A stretch of DNA of 64,000 nt. Origin: Spirometra erinaceieuropaei. Lineage: Eukaryota; Platyhelminthes; Cestoda; Diphyllobothriidea; Diphyllobothriidae. The stretch covers positions 90,026 to 154,025 of the forward strand of contig CACRXP010000179.1 of assembly GCA_902702965.1 (NCBI GenBank). Reading direction: 5' to 3'. The notes beneath the pieces are model-generated. The model saw nothing but the letters and a program-made list of their open reading frames with translations. It made no database searches and was not told the DNA's origin. This document shows positions 35,101 to 47,700 of this stretch, piece after piece. A program made the position numbers and the translations under genes. The stretch's first letter is position 1, and each line of letters begins with the position of its first letter.

Positions 35101-38100
35101 AACTTCCACAAAAAAAATCAATATAAATCAAAATCAATATAAAACAAGAAGATCATCGTATACCGCACGCAGACTGGTCAATATAATTATTATTTGAAAA
35201 CGCAACTTAAGAAAGAAAACGGGGAAATTAACACGTCGAGGTGATGCGCAAATCAAAGGGCTGAGCTTTGTCAGGGCCAGGTTAGGTTGACGACGTTGTC
35301 TAACTGTTTGCATAGGTCGGGTTCCTCCCGCCGTATGTAGGCAGCCTCCAATTATCGCAGTATCCGAGTTTTTCGTGCCCGAACTAATACTAGAAAAGAT
35401 GTTTTGGGGTCAACCGAATAACCGCTATCTAGGAGGCGCTTTGTAATAGAAGACCATGGAATTTTATTTTCCCGCTTTAGAAGCCATTTAGGCAGGTGCT
35501 CAATTGACCTGGCTGCCAACTGCTCTTGTGTTCGTCAAATGTACTTGCATCCACAAATACATGTGAATTCGTAAACACAATTTGACGTGGCGTGCAATGG
35601 CAAGGCATCCTTCGCCCGCAGAACCGGAATAGCCTTAGTGGGGCTGCAGAATATGAGTCCTGCTGCGTTGTATGTTCTTTCTAATGACGCATCTCAATCG
35701 CCGCTTAATGGTAATTAAAATGCTGTCACCCTTAAATGGTAGGGATATTACAACGGGCCTTTTCGGAACCGATTGCTCCGTCGATTTTAGCCGTAAAGTG
35801 TTACTGTACTTTTCGATGAAACCTGCTGGTTATCCACGTTTAAGCAGGACTTTCTGAGACAAGATGTCTCAGCATCCAGTGTTCCAATAGATCTCCTTCG
35901 GAGTTCTATCTTCAGGAATATTATCAACACCCGAGAAACCGACAAATTCCTTTGGCTTTTAGATTTGACTACAGAACGAAAGTCCCTGGTGGTCAAGTGA
36001 CCAAACATTTTTATTACCACCTCAATTTATCCTCACAACATGAGAGTTAAATCATTCGTGTTTATTAAATATGTAATGCTCACAGCAGCAAATTGTGTCA
36101 CTGACACGCGTTGCGCATTTAGCCTAACTTTCAAACATCTAATAGCTTGAATATTCTGCCCATATTTTAGGCTAGAGTTGGAACTCATGAAACTGACTGA
36201 AATGCTCCGGGGTTCCTTCCAGGAGAAAGTGTTACTTAGGCGACTGCTCGAAACGGCGGGACATTGAATAGCGCATGATAGTGATCTGACCTCCGTGGAG
36301 AATTATGGCCTCCACGTACAAGCTCCTTACACACAGAAGTTAAGTAGAAAATAATTTCACATCTGCTTCGACTGCGCGAATGGATTCAATTCTTTTTGAG
36401 GAAGGATTAGAAACCTATTTCTTTCTCGCCGTCTGTTAGCTAAAATCGAGTTTTGACGCAATTTGTTCGTTAAGGCGGTGGAATATGTTAGCTCGAGAAT
36501 TTCGTACAGTAGACGTCAAATATCTATCCAAATAAAGTTCATATAAACAACTTAAGAATGACTTTCAGGCTGGTTAAGGGTGTGTTCATGTTCCCGTCAT
36601 AGCAAAGGAACAACACGGTTCGATGGCAGCCGAGTCATAAATCATCACCCGCTGCTGGATGCAAAACATGCCACCAGTGGAAGCTGTCATTTCGAGATCA
36701 AATTAAAACACAAACTGTAAGTATAAATTTGACTTGAATTCCGGAGGTGTACGTAGGATTTCACCTATTCCTGTCGCTACCAGTTGCCGAACGCAGGCAA
36801 TGAATAACAGTAAGGGATCCGAACTTGCAAAGCAGACTGGTATGTTGATGGAATGTTTCTCTTGCAGAACTTAGGTTGTAGTTTGCAACACTTAAATCTA
36901 TTGCATCATAATACACCGTACTGACAGCAAAGGTAATAATTAAAGGCCCACACACGTGTTTGACCGATTTTCTGCCGTGCAGGGCAGATTTGCGAGAGTT
37001 GATGATCAACAGTTTGTCCTCAGCGTTAACCGGGTGCCTTTTGGTAAATACTTCAATTTCGAAATTTCAACCTTTTAATTTCCTTAAGAAGCTAATGCGC
37101 TAATTTGGTGTAAATCCTGGCAAGGGAATGACTTAAGCTTGCGGCCACTTACTCCGGGGATCAATTGTGTTGAGGAAAAGAGTCGAAAATCCAAGAACTT
37201 TGTGGTAGCACCAATTCTGGTCCTCCATACTGTCACCAATCAAAAGGGGACGCTATTTTTACCATTTTATGATAATAATAAATAAATTTAATGCCCGATT
37301 GGAGGCATTGTCATGAAAGCATTGCATTGTCGTATTTCTACTCCGATTAATACCTGAAAGAGTCTTGACCATCCTAACTCCGCAACCACTGAGAGGTCTT
37401 TTCACTCCTTTCTCTGTCACCTAAAAAATAAATATCGTCATTCATTTACTCTTAGCATAATTGCTCCCAGAAGCCAGTGACCCCGGGCATAAACCATACC
37501 CTTACTTAAATCCGTCGGAAGGAAGCTCCATGAGCTATCTCCGAAAGTCGATATGAATATTTGGCTGATGGACTTCGGCCCGAATATTCATATCAAATTT
37601 CAGTCTGTATCTACAAGCCTCAAACAGACTGATTTACTCCAAGTAAGCGACTAATTTCTGAGGGAATTAAAAAGGTGCAATTTTAGAACTGGGGTTTCTA
37701 TCAGAAAACACACGGGGAATACTGGAGGCCCACCGATGGGCCGAACCCCTCGCAGTAGTGTCATACAACGATAGAATATAGGTCAAGCACGTGTCTGGGA
37801 GTTTAACTGGTACTGGTGCAGTCGGTATGGTAAATCACGATATACTGTTGGCTGACTGTTGGCAGTTTATGAATATTACGCAGTCACTCCTTCGCAGTTG
37901 ATGGGTTTCGGCCCAAATATCTATATCAACTTTCAGACTGAGCCTATACGAATTCAGTCCGACTGATTTACTTCAGGTTAACGCGCTGATTTTTGAGGAA
38001 ATTTAAATGTCATAGCCCAGATGAAGCTTAACTTGCCATTTGATCCTACTCAGTATGAGCAGTTATATGTGGCTGGTGAGTGCAAATTTCATTGGTTGTG

Positions 38101-38249
38101 GGGCTAGAGGATCTGGTTAGACAGTACACACGCTGATCATGTGTACTACGAAACACCTATTTGAATAAATAAGGTTAACTTGTTACCGACTGTGGGGAAT
38201 GAGTGTGCGTAACATATAGGGTTGGAGTGTTCTGGCGGCGTCTACATAA
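35101..38249. other. No recognised gene
   Basis: Three kilobases of mixed sequence with only short frames. Apart from the family D repeats at 37530-37680 and 37880-38010, I recognise nothing. Confidence 0.4.
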
Positions 38250-38390
38250 CCAACATTAAAGAGTGTAATTCATTTTGACCCAACTGTGAAAAACTCGGAG
38301 CCTCGGTGGGATTCAAAACCTCGCAGTAAGGGAAAGACTTTAGTATAACCAACGCTCTAACCACTTGCACTACGAGTGCCAACAGGTACT
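38250..38390 (-). mobile_element. tRNA-derived SINE, family 2
   Basis: On the minus strand: box A-like TAGTGCAAGTGGTTAGAGCG, box B-like GAGGTTTTGAATCCC, and a tail including GGGTCAAAATGAATTACAC. A related head and tail (GGGTCAAATGAGTTATGCAC) occur at 29930-29760, so this is a repeated family. Confidence 0.55.
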
Positions 38391-38516
38391 TATTGATCCC
38401 TCGCAAATGAGTAACATTTGGCACTAAATTTTGGGAAAATCCCACATGATGACGCTTGCACAAGTACGCTCTACATAGATGCATTAGGGTAAAACTGCCA
38501 ATTATTAAATTCGAAA

Positions 38517-38792
38517 TTGCCAGTGTTTGTTGTGTGCAAAACAGAAAAACGTCGCTGTTTATATCGAAATGAACATACTTTTATTGCGGGTATGTCTTGC
38601 AATGTAGAAATAGTCAAGTTTTATACAAAGACTCTTTTCAGAGCATGGAAAGTACATCGAAACAGAAGCTGTTTCCAGTTCAGTACTCGCGCTATGGAGG
38701 TTGAAAATTTTGTCAATCAGGGAGTCGATCTGTCAGAGGCTGTTGCTTGGGATAATATTTTTCCTGATATTTTGGTCAAAGTGGATTGTTAA
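38517..38792 (+). CDS. Unassigned 91-codon open frame
   Basis: ATG to TAA with an ordinary amino-acid composition (it contains EVENFVNQGVDLSEAVAW), but no recognised domain, splice support or relatives in the window. It may be a chance frame or an exon of an unknown gene. Confidence 0.15.
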   Translation: MPVFVVCKTEKRRCLYRNEHTFIAGMSCNVEIVKFYTKTLFRAWKVHRNRSCFQFSTRAMEVENFVNQGVDLSEAVAWDNIFPDILVKVDC

Positions 38793-38865
38793 CAGTTAAT
38801 CTTTGAATTATTTTGCATTTCATATTGGTTTTGCCCTCATCTGCTCATTCCGATTAACAAGTAGC

Positions 38866-38868
<3 letters not shown>

Positions 38869-38898
<30 letters not shown>

Positions 38899-40219
38899 CA
38901 GCGAGGAGGGACGACATAGAATGCGGGTAGATTTATACATTACTGTTTCGGGCTTATTGTGTCTTCATTCAGCCAATCATAACCCTGACCACCAGTAGCT
39001 GCGACCAGAAACACAAACATGCGCACAGACGCACCTGGCGCAGTCGGTCCACCACTGAGGCCTACCAGATGGGTCATAAGCACTTCATCGAACCGAAGTT
39101 CATCAGTGCCTCGCCACCTGTCATTCTCTGTCGCTGCAGATCGGGTATTTATCAATCAGGAATGGGCGCACACCGATCTATTGGCTTCACAAAGCAAACA
39201 AGCTCCGTATGTGTGGCAAAGGTCACGAACAGGCAACCAATTACCAGGCCGAAGTCGGCCAAGTCATAATAGCAGCGAGGAGGGACGACAGAGAATGCGG
39301 GTAGATTGATACAGCACTGTTTCGGGCTTATTCTGCCTTCATTCAGCCAATCATAACCCTGACCACCAGCAGCTGAGACCAGAAACACAAACATGCGCAC
39401 AGACGCACATACGGAGCTTGTTTGCTTTGTGAAGCCAATAGATCGGTGTGCGCCCATTCCTGATTGATAAATACCCGATCTGCAGCGACAGAGAATGACA
39501 GGTGGCGAGGCACTGATGAACTTCGGTTCGATGAAGTGCTTATGACCCATCTGGTAGGCCTCAGTGGTGGACCGACTGCGCCAGGTGCGTCTGTGCGCAT
39601 GTTTGTGTTTCTGGTCGCAGCTACTGGTGGTCAGGGTTATGATTGTCTGAATGAAGACACAATAAGCCCGAAACAGTAATGTATAAATCTACCCGCATTC
39701 TATGTCGTCCCTCCTCGCTGCTATTATGACTTGGCAAACTTCGGCCTGGTAAGTAATTGCCTGTTCGTGACCTTTGCCACCCATAGGGAGCTTGTTTGCT
39801 TCGTGAAGCCAATAGATCGGTGTGCGCCCATTCCTGATTGAATATATATATATATATTCACTCAGGTAGGTGGTCGCCTGGTAGGTGGTCGCCTGTTCGT
39901 GACCCCTATCGCCCATACGAAGCTTGTTTGCTTCGGGAAGCCAATGGATCGGTGTGCGCCCATTCCTGAGTGAATAAATACCCGATCTGCAGCGACAGAG
40001 AATGGCAGGTGGCGAGGCACTGATGAACTTCGGTTCGATGAAGTGCTTATGACCCATCTGGTAGACCCCAGTGGTGGACCAGCTGCGCCAGGTGCGTCTG
40101 AGCGCATGTTTGTGTTTTCGGTACCAGCTGCTGGTGGTCAGGGTTATGATTGGCTGAATGAAGGCAAACAAGCCCGAAACAGTGCTGTATCAATCTACCC
40201 CCAGACTCTGTCGTCTCCC

Positions 40220-40250
<31 letters not shown>

Positions 40251-40710
40251 CAATCAGGAATGGGCGCACACCGATCTATTGGCTTCACAAAGCAAACAAG
40301 CTCCGTATGTGTGGCAAAGGTCACGAACAGGCAATTACTTACCAGGCCGAAGTTTGCCAAGTCATAATAGCAGCGAGGAGGGACGACATAGAATGCGGGT
40401 AGATTGATACAGCATTGTTTCGGGCTTATTCTGCCTTCATTCAGACAATCATAACCCTGACCACCAGTAGCTGCGACCAGAAACACAAACATGCGCACAG
40501 ACGCACCTGGCGCAGTCGGTCCACCACTGAGGCCTACCAGATGGGTCATAAGCACTTCATCGAACCGAAGTTCATCAGTGCCTCGCCACCTGTCATTCTC
40601 TGTCGCTGCAGATCGGGTATTTATCAATCAGGAATGGGCGCACACCGATCTATTGGCTTCACCAAGCAAACAATCTCCGCATGTATATATATATATATAT
40701 ATATATATAT
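38869..40710. repeat. Array of about 370-bp units in both orientations around TA microsatellites
   Basis: The unit runs from GCAGCGAGGAGGGACGACA through TGTTTCGGGCTTATT, CAATCATAACCCTGACCACC, GATGGGTCATAAGCACTTC and CAGATCGGGTATTTATC to TTGGCTTCACAAAGC. Plus-oriented units lie at about 38897-39415 (one and a half copies) and 40250-40680. Minus-oriented units lie at about 39405-39845 and 39858-40225. (TA)n tracts separate blocks at 38869-38897, 39842-39857, 40225-40250 and 40684-40710. A fragment occurs at 54926-55050. Repeated 60-130 codon frames are by-products of the repeat. Confidence 0.8.
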
Positions 40711-40940
40711 GTCAGGTAAGCGTTTTAGCCTCACTGTTGTTGTTAGGATCTCACTCGATCCCCTTCTGTCTGCCCGCCAGCTTGTTACTAACCACAACGA
40801 ACTGCTGTTCATTTATTATATGTGGTGTGTGTCCTATGACACAACGTTCGTTGTCGTCAGTAGCATGCTGATGGACGAACAGAATGCGATCGAGTGAGAT
40901 CCTAACCGCGACAGTGGGGGTCAGACGCATACCTGGCACT
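40711..40940. repeat. Foldback element with about 110-bp arms
   Basis: The left arm contains TTAGGATCTCACTCGATC and the right arm its inverse GATCGAGTGAGATCCTAA. Further paired blocks run inward to the centre near 40815. It directly follows the last TA tract of the array. Confidence 0.65.
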
Positions 40941-41289
40941 CAGTTCAGTTTCGTTCAGTTCAGTTTATTTGAGGGAAACATAGGTGTTGAATCTTTGAAA
41001 TCTCTGTTTGTTTTAAGGGAGCAAACTATATCAAAAATTTGAAAAGGGACACATCAAACAGCTACAGAAGTTTTTCGAAACCAGTCAAATAAACGAATTT
41101 TTCCAAGTGTTAAAAATATTAACATTACTAGATGTGCTGCACAGTAGTCTGTCTACGCATACCTGGTGCGATCTCAGTTTCTTGTGGTGACGAATTGAAT
41201 GCCAGCACTCACATTCAACAGGCTTGTGATAATAATAAAAAGACACGGTACTGAAACATAGGCAGTAATATAATAACGTTAATAAACTG

Positions 41290-41700
41290 TTAGAACGAAA
41301 TGCTAAGACGATATCTGTCAGGCGACATTACGACTTTTAGAGGTATACTGTTCAAACTCGCGCTTAAAAGGCTCGACGGATGTGGACATGATGATATCTG
41401 CAGGCAGACCATTCCAAGCCTCGACCACTCTGCTGGAAAAGAAGAACTTTTGCATGTGCAGCCTGGCGCCAGTCATACGCAGTTCGAGTGGATGATCAAG
41501 AATCCTTGGCTTCTGGAAGGAACCACCTGCTGCATACTCCCAATCGAAATTCCACTCCCTCGGGGGTTGCACTCACATTGTTTCGCAATTCCATGCAAGA
41601 TTTCTCGCGAACGGCTGCATGGAGTAAAACAGCAAATGTTCAGGGGGGGGTTTCAAAAAAAGCTTGGTGACTGATTGAGGCGGAATCTCTCGCTAACCAC
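41290..41700 (-). mobile_element. CR1/jockey-like LINE 3' coding end
   Basis: The minus strand 41572-41318 reads LRMTGARLHMQKFFFSSRVV, EAWNGLPADII and FKREFEQY then stop. This is the C-terminal tail of CR1/jockey RT proteins, better preserved than the other LINE tails here. The RT domain is absent. Confidence 0.75.
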
Positions 41701-42429
41701 GCATTAACCCAAGTTCAGTTCACCTACCCCTAAGATCTAATCACGCAGTTGAGTGGAAGAGTTTTTAAAATCTGAAGCGCACTTCTTTACACCATACCTC
41801 TAAAGTCCCCATTTGCAGCATTCATGCATAGCTGGCTGCCGGGAAGGCTAAATAAGCCTGAAGGTGATGCTACTTGCTCTTTGCCATTTGACAGCAAACC
41901 TTTTGACTGGCCTGAACCCGGAGGCGATCATGAAATGTTCCGATAAAACTCCCATTTTTGGAGAATCCGAAGTGTTAGTTATTGGCAGGTAGGCCTCAGA
42001 CAGCTCGTCATTGTCTCTCAGTTCTTTGCGTGAGACTTGGTCATCCTGAAGTAGCTGCAGTAGCTGACTACCCATCTAAATCACGAATAAATGACGATTA
42101 GTACTTGAACTGTCTTCCATGAGCAAAAAGGAAGTGTGTAGGAATGTACGTTTAGACACGGGTGTAAGGATTCCCTTAGGCGTCACTGTGTCAATTTCAG
42201 GGGTCCCTATTTCAGTGTCCTTAAATTTAGCTCACAATCCTAGCTTTGGCATTAGCCGGATTCTACCCCCATGGAATTTAGCGTAAGGCCGCGTGCAGTA
42301 CGCGGGGGGGCATATTTCCGTGACCTACTGGGACGCATTTGAATTTGCATGGAGGGGAAACGCCAGGACTTGCACACGTGGACGTGTGAACATGAACCCC
42401 CTGCAATACGGGCGACTTTGAGTTAACTT
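41701..42429. other. No recognised gene
   Basis: Short frames only (such as 42075-41848, minus). No supported feature. Confidence 0.3.
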
Positions 42430-42845
42430 CCAATGCAATAGGGATTAGGGTTAGGTTTAGGGTTAGAGGTTAAGCATAACTTTCAAGGCCAAATTTAATG
42501 TTAGCCGGCAGGTGAATTAGGATCAAGTTTAGAGTTAAGGAGGGGACTAGTATTAACTGCAGAGTTAGGGGGCCCTGTGGTTCTGTCGCCCCACCTGAAG
42601 TGCTCTAACCCCAGCGACATGTAATACAGGGCCGGTGGTAATAGTTTTTACAGGTGGGGCCGAGGAACGCACAGGTGACTAAGTCAAGTAGTTGTATGCA
42701 AAAGAAATGCCGTTGGGAATGCGCGGTGTACTTTGAATGTTTGAGAAATAGCCGCACTAATTCCAACCCCTAATCCCAACTCTAACCCCGACCCCTGACT
42801 CCAAGCCCTTGTCTTTAACCCTCAACCCCAACAGTATTGTGTCCA
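42430..42845. repeat. Telomere-like tracts in inverted arrangement
   Basis: GGGATTAGGGTTAGGTTTAG and degenerate continuation at about 42440-42560 face CCCTAATCCCAACTC-type sequence at about 42765-42840. The G-rich strand is plus on the left and minus on the right. Confidence 0.6.
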
Positions 42846-43239
42846 TCAGGTGGGGCTACATAAGCACATCTTACCGAGTTAAGGTTCAGGGTAGCATTAG
42901 ATTGAAGATCAGGGCAACGCTTTGCTTTTATATTAAGATCATCGTTGGGGCTATGACATGAGAGTATTTTGCCATTTCCGGAATTATGCATAGGTCCACC
43001 TTACTTGGGCGGGAGTTTCTATTTGAAAAAGAAGATGGGCTCACCGTAACAGGTTTATTTAGATGCTGGCTTTTCGAAGAGCTTGGTCGACTCTCCATTG
43101 TTAAAGCGTAAAATGCACTCAATCAACCAGAAATCCCAAGTGGCGTGTCACGTTGGTCGGCTTCGCGCTGATCAATTTTCCTCTCCTCTCTCTGCCTTGG
43201 CCTCTCAGGGGATGGTTGACGGGCCTTTTGTCTGCCTGC

Positions 43240-44400
43240 TTCGTGAGTCACCACTACGTTGGGGGAGGTGACTTAACCAGTGTCGCGTGGTCGGTCTGAC
43301 GGTTCTTGTTCTTCTTCATCAAATAAACTCGCCGTCTGGCTGTCTCCGTATGGCCTTCGTAAGCCCGGTGTGGTTGTTTGGTCCTGAGTCTACGATTTTG
43401 GTCACGCAGGACTTTGTAGGCTGCCGGGAGATCTAGACGCCAGCTGATGGAGTGGGAATCGGAGAACCACGCCTCGAGGGTTAGCCGCTCTGCTTTTGTG
43501 TTGCTCCGGCCTAAGATGGTAGCTCGCTGGAGCTCAAAACTATGCCCGGTTTCTCCGACGTGTTTTGTTAGTTGAAAGTTTAGGTCTAACCTCCGAGTAG
43601 TCGATTTATGCTCTTGTATGCGAGTCTGCAATTTCCGCCCAATTTCTTCCAGCTAGTTGTCGTCGCCCTCATTGTAATTTATTTTGTAGATAACTGCTGA
43701 GGCTTCGGCGGGTGGCAATGGGTCCTCAGGTTGCATCAGACGGCGTCGAATTGTTGCTTGGGATCGATGGGCTATGCCTACTCTGGCAGGTTGTAACAAT
43801 CGAGAGACCGCCTCAGAGACACCTTTAACGTAGGGAATGACCCTCCAGACTTCAGGTTGCTGCTCATTTGGCCGTCGTCTGTGCGCCCGACGTCTGCTTC
43901 TATCGATAAAATATCTGGGATAACCATTGGCTGCAAGTAGAGTCTGAAGATACATTCGTTCGGTTTTTTTTCTTCTGGCGTGCTGCAGTGTGTTTCGACT
44001 CTTTGGAATGGAGTGCGGACACAGCTACGTTTGTGGGACAGACGATGGTTGCTGCTAAAGTGCAGGATCTGTGTCGTGTCGGTGAATTTTCGGTATAGTG
44101 TGGTTTGCTGTTGTCTAGTTGTACATCGGTGCACAAGCACGCCAAGGAAGGGCAGTTGGTTCTTCGTTTCTGTTTCCGTCGTAAATTGGATATCCGGGTC
44201 ACCGAGTTCAGTAGTTCCCTTAGGTGCTCAATGTCAGTTGTTTTGACAACGACGAAGGTGTCATCGAGATAGCGAGCCCAGAACTTTGGTTGATACTTGG
44301 TGAACACCAAGTGTTCTATCCGTTGAAGAACTACTTCAGCGATTAGGCCTGATGAAGGGGAGCCCATAGGAATTTCTTTTATTTGTTTGTACATTTGTCC
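43240..44400 (-). mobile_element. Penelope-like element, RT to GIY-YIG end (PLE C)
   Basis: On the minus strand from 44394: PMGSPSSGLIAEVVLQRIE and ARYLDDTFVVV, which is the RT catalytic motif (YLDD). After frameshifts come HRLSHKRSCVRT, VKGVSEAVSRL and VIYKINY, the start of a GIY-YIG-like endonuclease, then LQTRIQEHK and LTKHVGETGHSFEL. The 5' half of the RT is missing, and frames change at least three times. It is the same family as 32360-33750. It lies just upstream of the decarboxylase start. Confidence 0.8.
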
Positions 44401-44766
44401 TGTTTAGAGTCACTCCTACTGGGAAACCATCTGACTTATCTAGCTTGACCCCGTTCCCATATAAATGCACAAGTCTGATGTAAATTTATCGAAAACACAC
44501 GTATGCTCGCCCGCTGGTCTTTTGCCGAAAAATCTTGCTAATGATCACAACCTGTGTGACATTCGAACTGTCAATTTTGAATTCTTGTTTTACTTGCTAC
44601 TAGCTGTTTGTTAGTAAACAGACTTAACTTGTGTACGAGTTATTCTGACTGCCCTCTGGCATAGCCATGACCTTGGGTGCCTCTATTGCGGCGACCAAAC
44701 TAGCACTGGCTCAAAGGAAATCCAAATAATACTAGCAACCTGTTTGATGGAGGTACATGCGATGAG

Positions 44767-47700
44767 ATGTTGTTGGAAGAATTTATGTCCTGTTTTTGTC
44801 TCTCTTCTGCAACCTTGAACAACGGACCCTTAAAAGACCGTGCGAATGAGGAAGAGGAGTACTTCGAACAGATGAGAAAACAGTGCACGAGAGCGGTGGA
44901 CTTTGTCACTGACTACCTGCAGGGAATTTCGCGGTACCGCGTCTTTCCAGACATTGAGCCGGGCTTTCTTCGGCCCCTCCTGCCTGCCGAGGTCCCACAG
45001 ACGTCGGAATCATGGGATAGGATCTTCGAGGACGTGGAGAACATTCTGATGCGTGGAGTAAGTTCCACTTATGCAATTACACATTCCCTTTTACGTTACT
45101 AGGGAACGCTTTCCCACATTTTTCTCATCCATTTTGTGGTAATTTGACTTAACCTTACGGTCGATATGAATCGTTTTAAAGATGGTTAGGCCCGGCAACA
45201 GTAATCTAATAATCTCAATAAATCATCAGGAGTACCGCCAAAATCGTCCTTTGGTATAAGTTAGGAAGATGAGCACTTTTAGGGGCGCTGTCAACGTGAA
45301 ATTGTCCGGAAAGTATGGCTTATCCTTGTCGAAAGGCAAGAAGACAGAATTACCATGGCAGCCTTTACTCCAGTTGGAAGTGTAAAAGCAGCGACAGCGA
45401 TCGTCCAACAATGCTAGAAGCCGCCGATGCAGCCCCCATCGTAGAGTGTGATCGTGTGTCTGCGCTACAGCTGCCTTTAGCCAATAAGTAAAGAGCAAAA
45501 TATCGACCGGCGTCATGATATCGATATGCCGAAGGTTGTGTCAAACCCGCCCATGCGATTAACTGGGACTGTTTGGACCCGGTTGCTGTTACCAAGCTGA
45601 GTAAACGGCCATAGGCCCGCATAAACACCACTGAAACTCTGGTGAATAACCGAAACTGAAGCGACCAGTACAGAATTTTTATTCCTTCTTACGGGCTGCA
45701 TGAAAGTCATCTCCATCTAGAAGATATTTCATCCTCCCCCGTTCCTGCTTATCCTACTCCTCACTTACTCCCCGAGAGAGGCTGATTAATGCTTTGGTAC
45801 AACCAATTATCGGTCTTCATGATCCACAGTTATTTACGTTACCCAGGAGTTAAAATAATTTGGGAGAATTGATTAGCTTGGGTTTGGTTCGAAGACTTCA
45901 ACGTTATCCCTTTTCTGACCTGAAGGGGAGGAAATAGATGATTTTATGAGAGAATTTATGAAACATACAGTGAACGCTAAAAGACTCAGGCGAGCCCTCA
46001 AATCAGTCCTTTAAAGAAAATGTTATTGAGACAAGGTTGCATAATTTTTGGCATCTCTCAGGCGGCATAGAAGACACCCATTCCACTCCGAATACTCTAA
46101 GCCACCTTTCACAACTTGCAAATTTCTCTGTGCACCTCGCGTCTTTTTGATAATGCGTGTGGTGGAAAACGCCATATGGGTCACTGAAGACTCAGCAACT
46201 GAGAAAATTTTAAGTTGCTATGTTCAAGTACTTTCGTGCAAGTTTAACAGATGCATTCGTGGGACCTTTTAGCAGGACTCTCTATATTGTCCTGAATGCA
46301 TACATTGGATCCTGAGGAAATTCCACATTCGTTAGGCGACCTGTTTGTGGATAAAAAGGCAGTGCGAGCTGACTTAGGAAAACTTCGGTCGATTTTTCAC
46401 TCGCTTTCATGCATAGCGTTTATCCAGGAAGTGCTGTCTCACAGCAAGCTCTATTTACCCAAACGATATTCTCAGCATGTGGAAATGAATGCCGCATAGG
46501 GAAATATTTCTCAGCTTGTGCTTTTTAAGTTTGTTAATCATGCGAATTTGCCTTTCAGAAGACGAAGATGCGATCACTGGAACAAGAACTTTATTGGACT
46601 GACGCTTCGGATTCTCGCTCTAACCCATCATCACAGACAGTCGTAGTTAAGGGTAATGGAGGCACAATGAGTGCAGTATTTATAGCACCTGGCTGCCGTG
46701 GGACCATATGAGCACTGTAATTAGTAGCTCTCGCAATCACCGCTGGGCGGTCGTAATCGATGCGATAGTGGCCTGTCAGTCCGCGTCCGAGTCGTTAATG
46801 ACCTTGATTTCGTCATCCGTGCTGGATGCTGGTGTGACGATGGCTCGGCAAATTGGCTCACTGTCACTGGGATAATTGCTCGCCCGCGCCCTCCCCACGT
46901 GACGGATTCCCCTGCCCAGCAAAAACCTCAGCACGGAATACGGTAACAGCAGCAGCAACCACCCGACCGGTCACAAACGGATGACGGATGTGCCAACAGT
47001 ACCCTTATCTGTGACTGATTCTGATGAGTGATTCGAGTGAGAATCCGAAACGTCAGGTCAATAAATTTTCTTGTTCCAGTGATCGTATCTTCGTCTTATT
47101 AACTGCTGCCTAGAACCCGCCCGTTCGCTTCTGTCAGCAATTTGCCTTCGTATTCTTTCACATTTTTGCCGCAGGTAGTCCACTGGCATCATCCCAATTT
47201 CTACGCTTACATTGGCATCGCATACTCATATGCAGCCTTGTGTGCGGATATCATTGCCAGTGCGATCGGTGGGGTGACCTTTACGTGGGTGAGCGCACTC
47301 AATTTTCCGTCTTCACTCCCATGGCTTACTTTCACACAGGAGCTATAATGTCTGCGAATATTCACCCAAAAATCGCTAACCTTGGAATGGTTAAGCTTAA
47401 GTTCCGAGCTTTGAATGTTGCAACAGTCAGGTTGAGGCATTTTTCTTCATAAAAGACCAAGTTTATCTTTCCGGCAGATTAGAGCTTTTGTGATGTCAAA
47501 CAGACGTCGTTGAATATCCCTACTGTATTATAGAGACGCTGCTAACTATACATCAGCGTCTAGGCTTTTGATGAAAGTGCTAGGCTGCTATGTTTCTAAA
47601 CGTTTTTTTTAAATTTTATACCTGCCGCTTACGAGTTTCTCCTCTTAGGAGGCGATAGATTATTCAAAGGCTGAATCCTTGTGGTCAGGCTGCTAGATGG

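Noticed and set aside
39019..40897. Many open frames of 60-160 codons with near-identical proteins
   Set aside because: They are the same array unit read in several frames and both strands, with the inverse copies giving the same peptide; no start context, domain or splice support.
41848..42075. Minus-strand frame starting MGSQLLQLLQDD as a gene
   Set aside because: No donor site follows the better-looking first 35 residues, and no family is recognisable.
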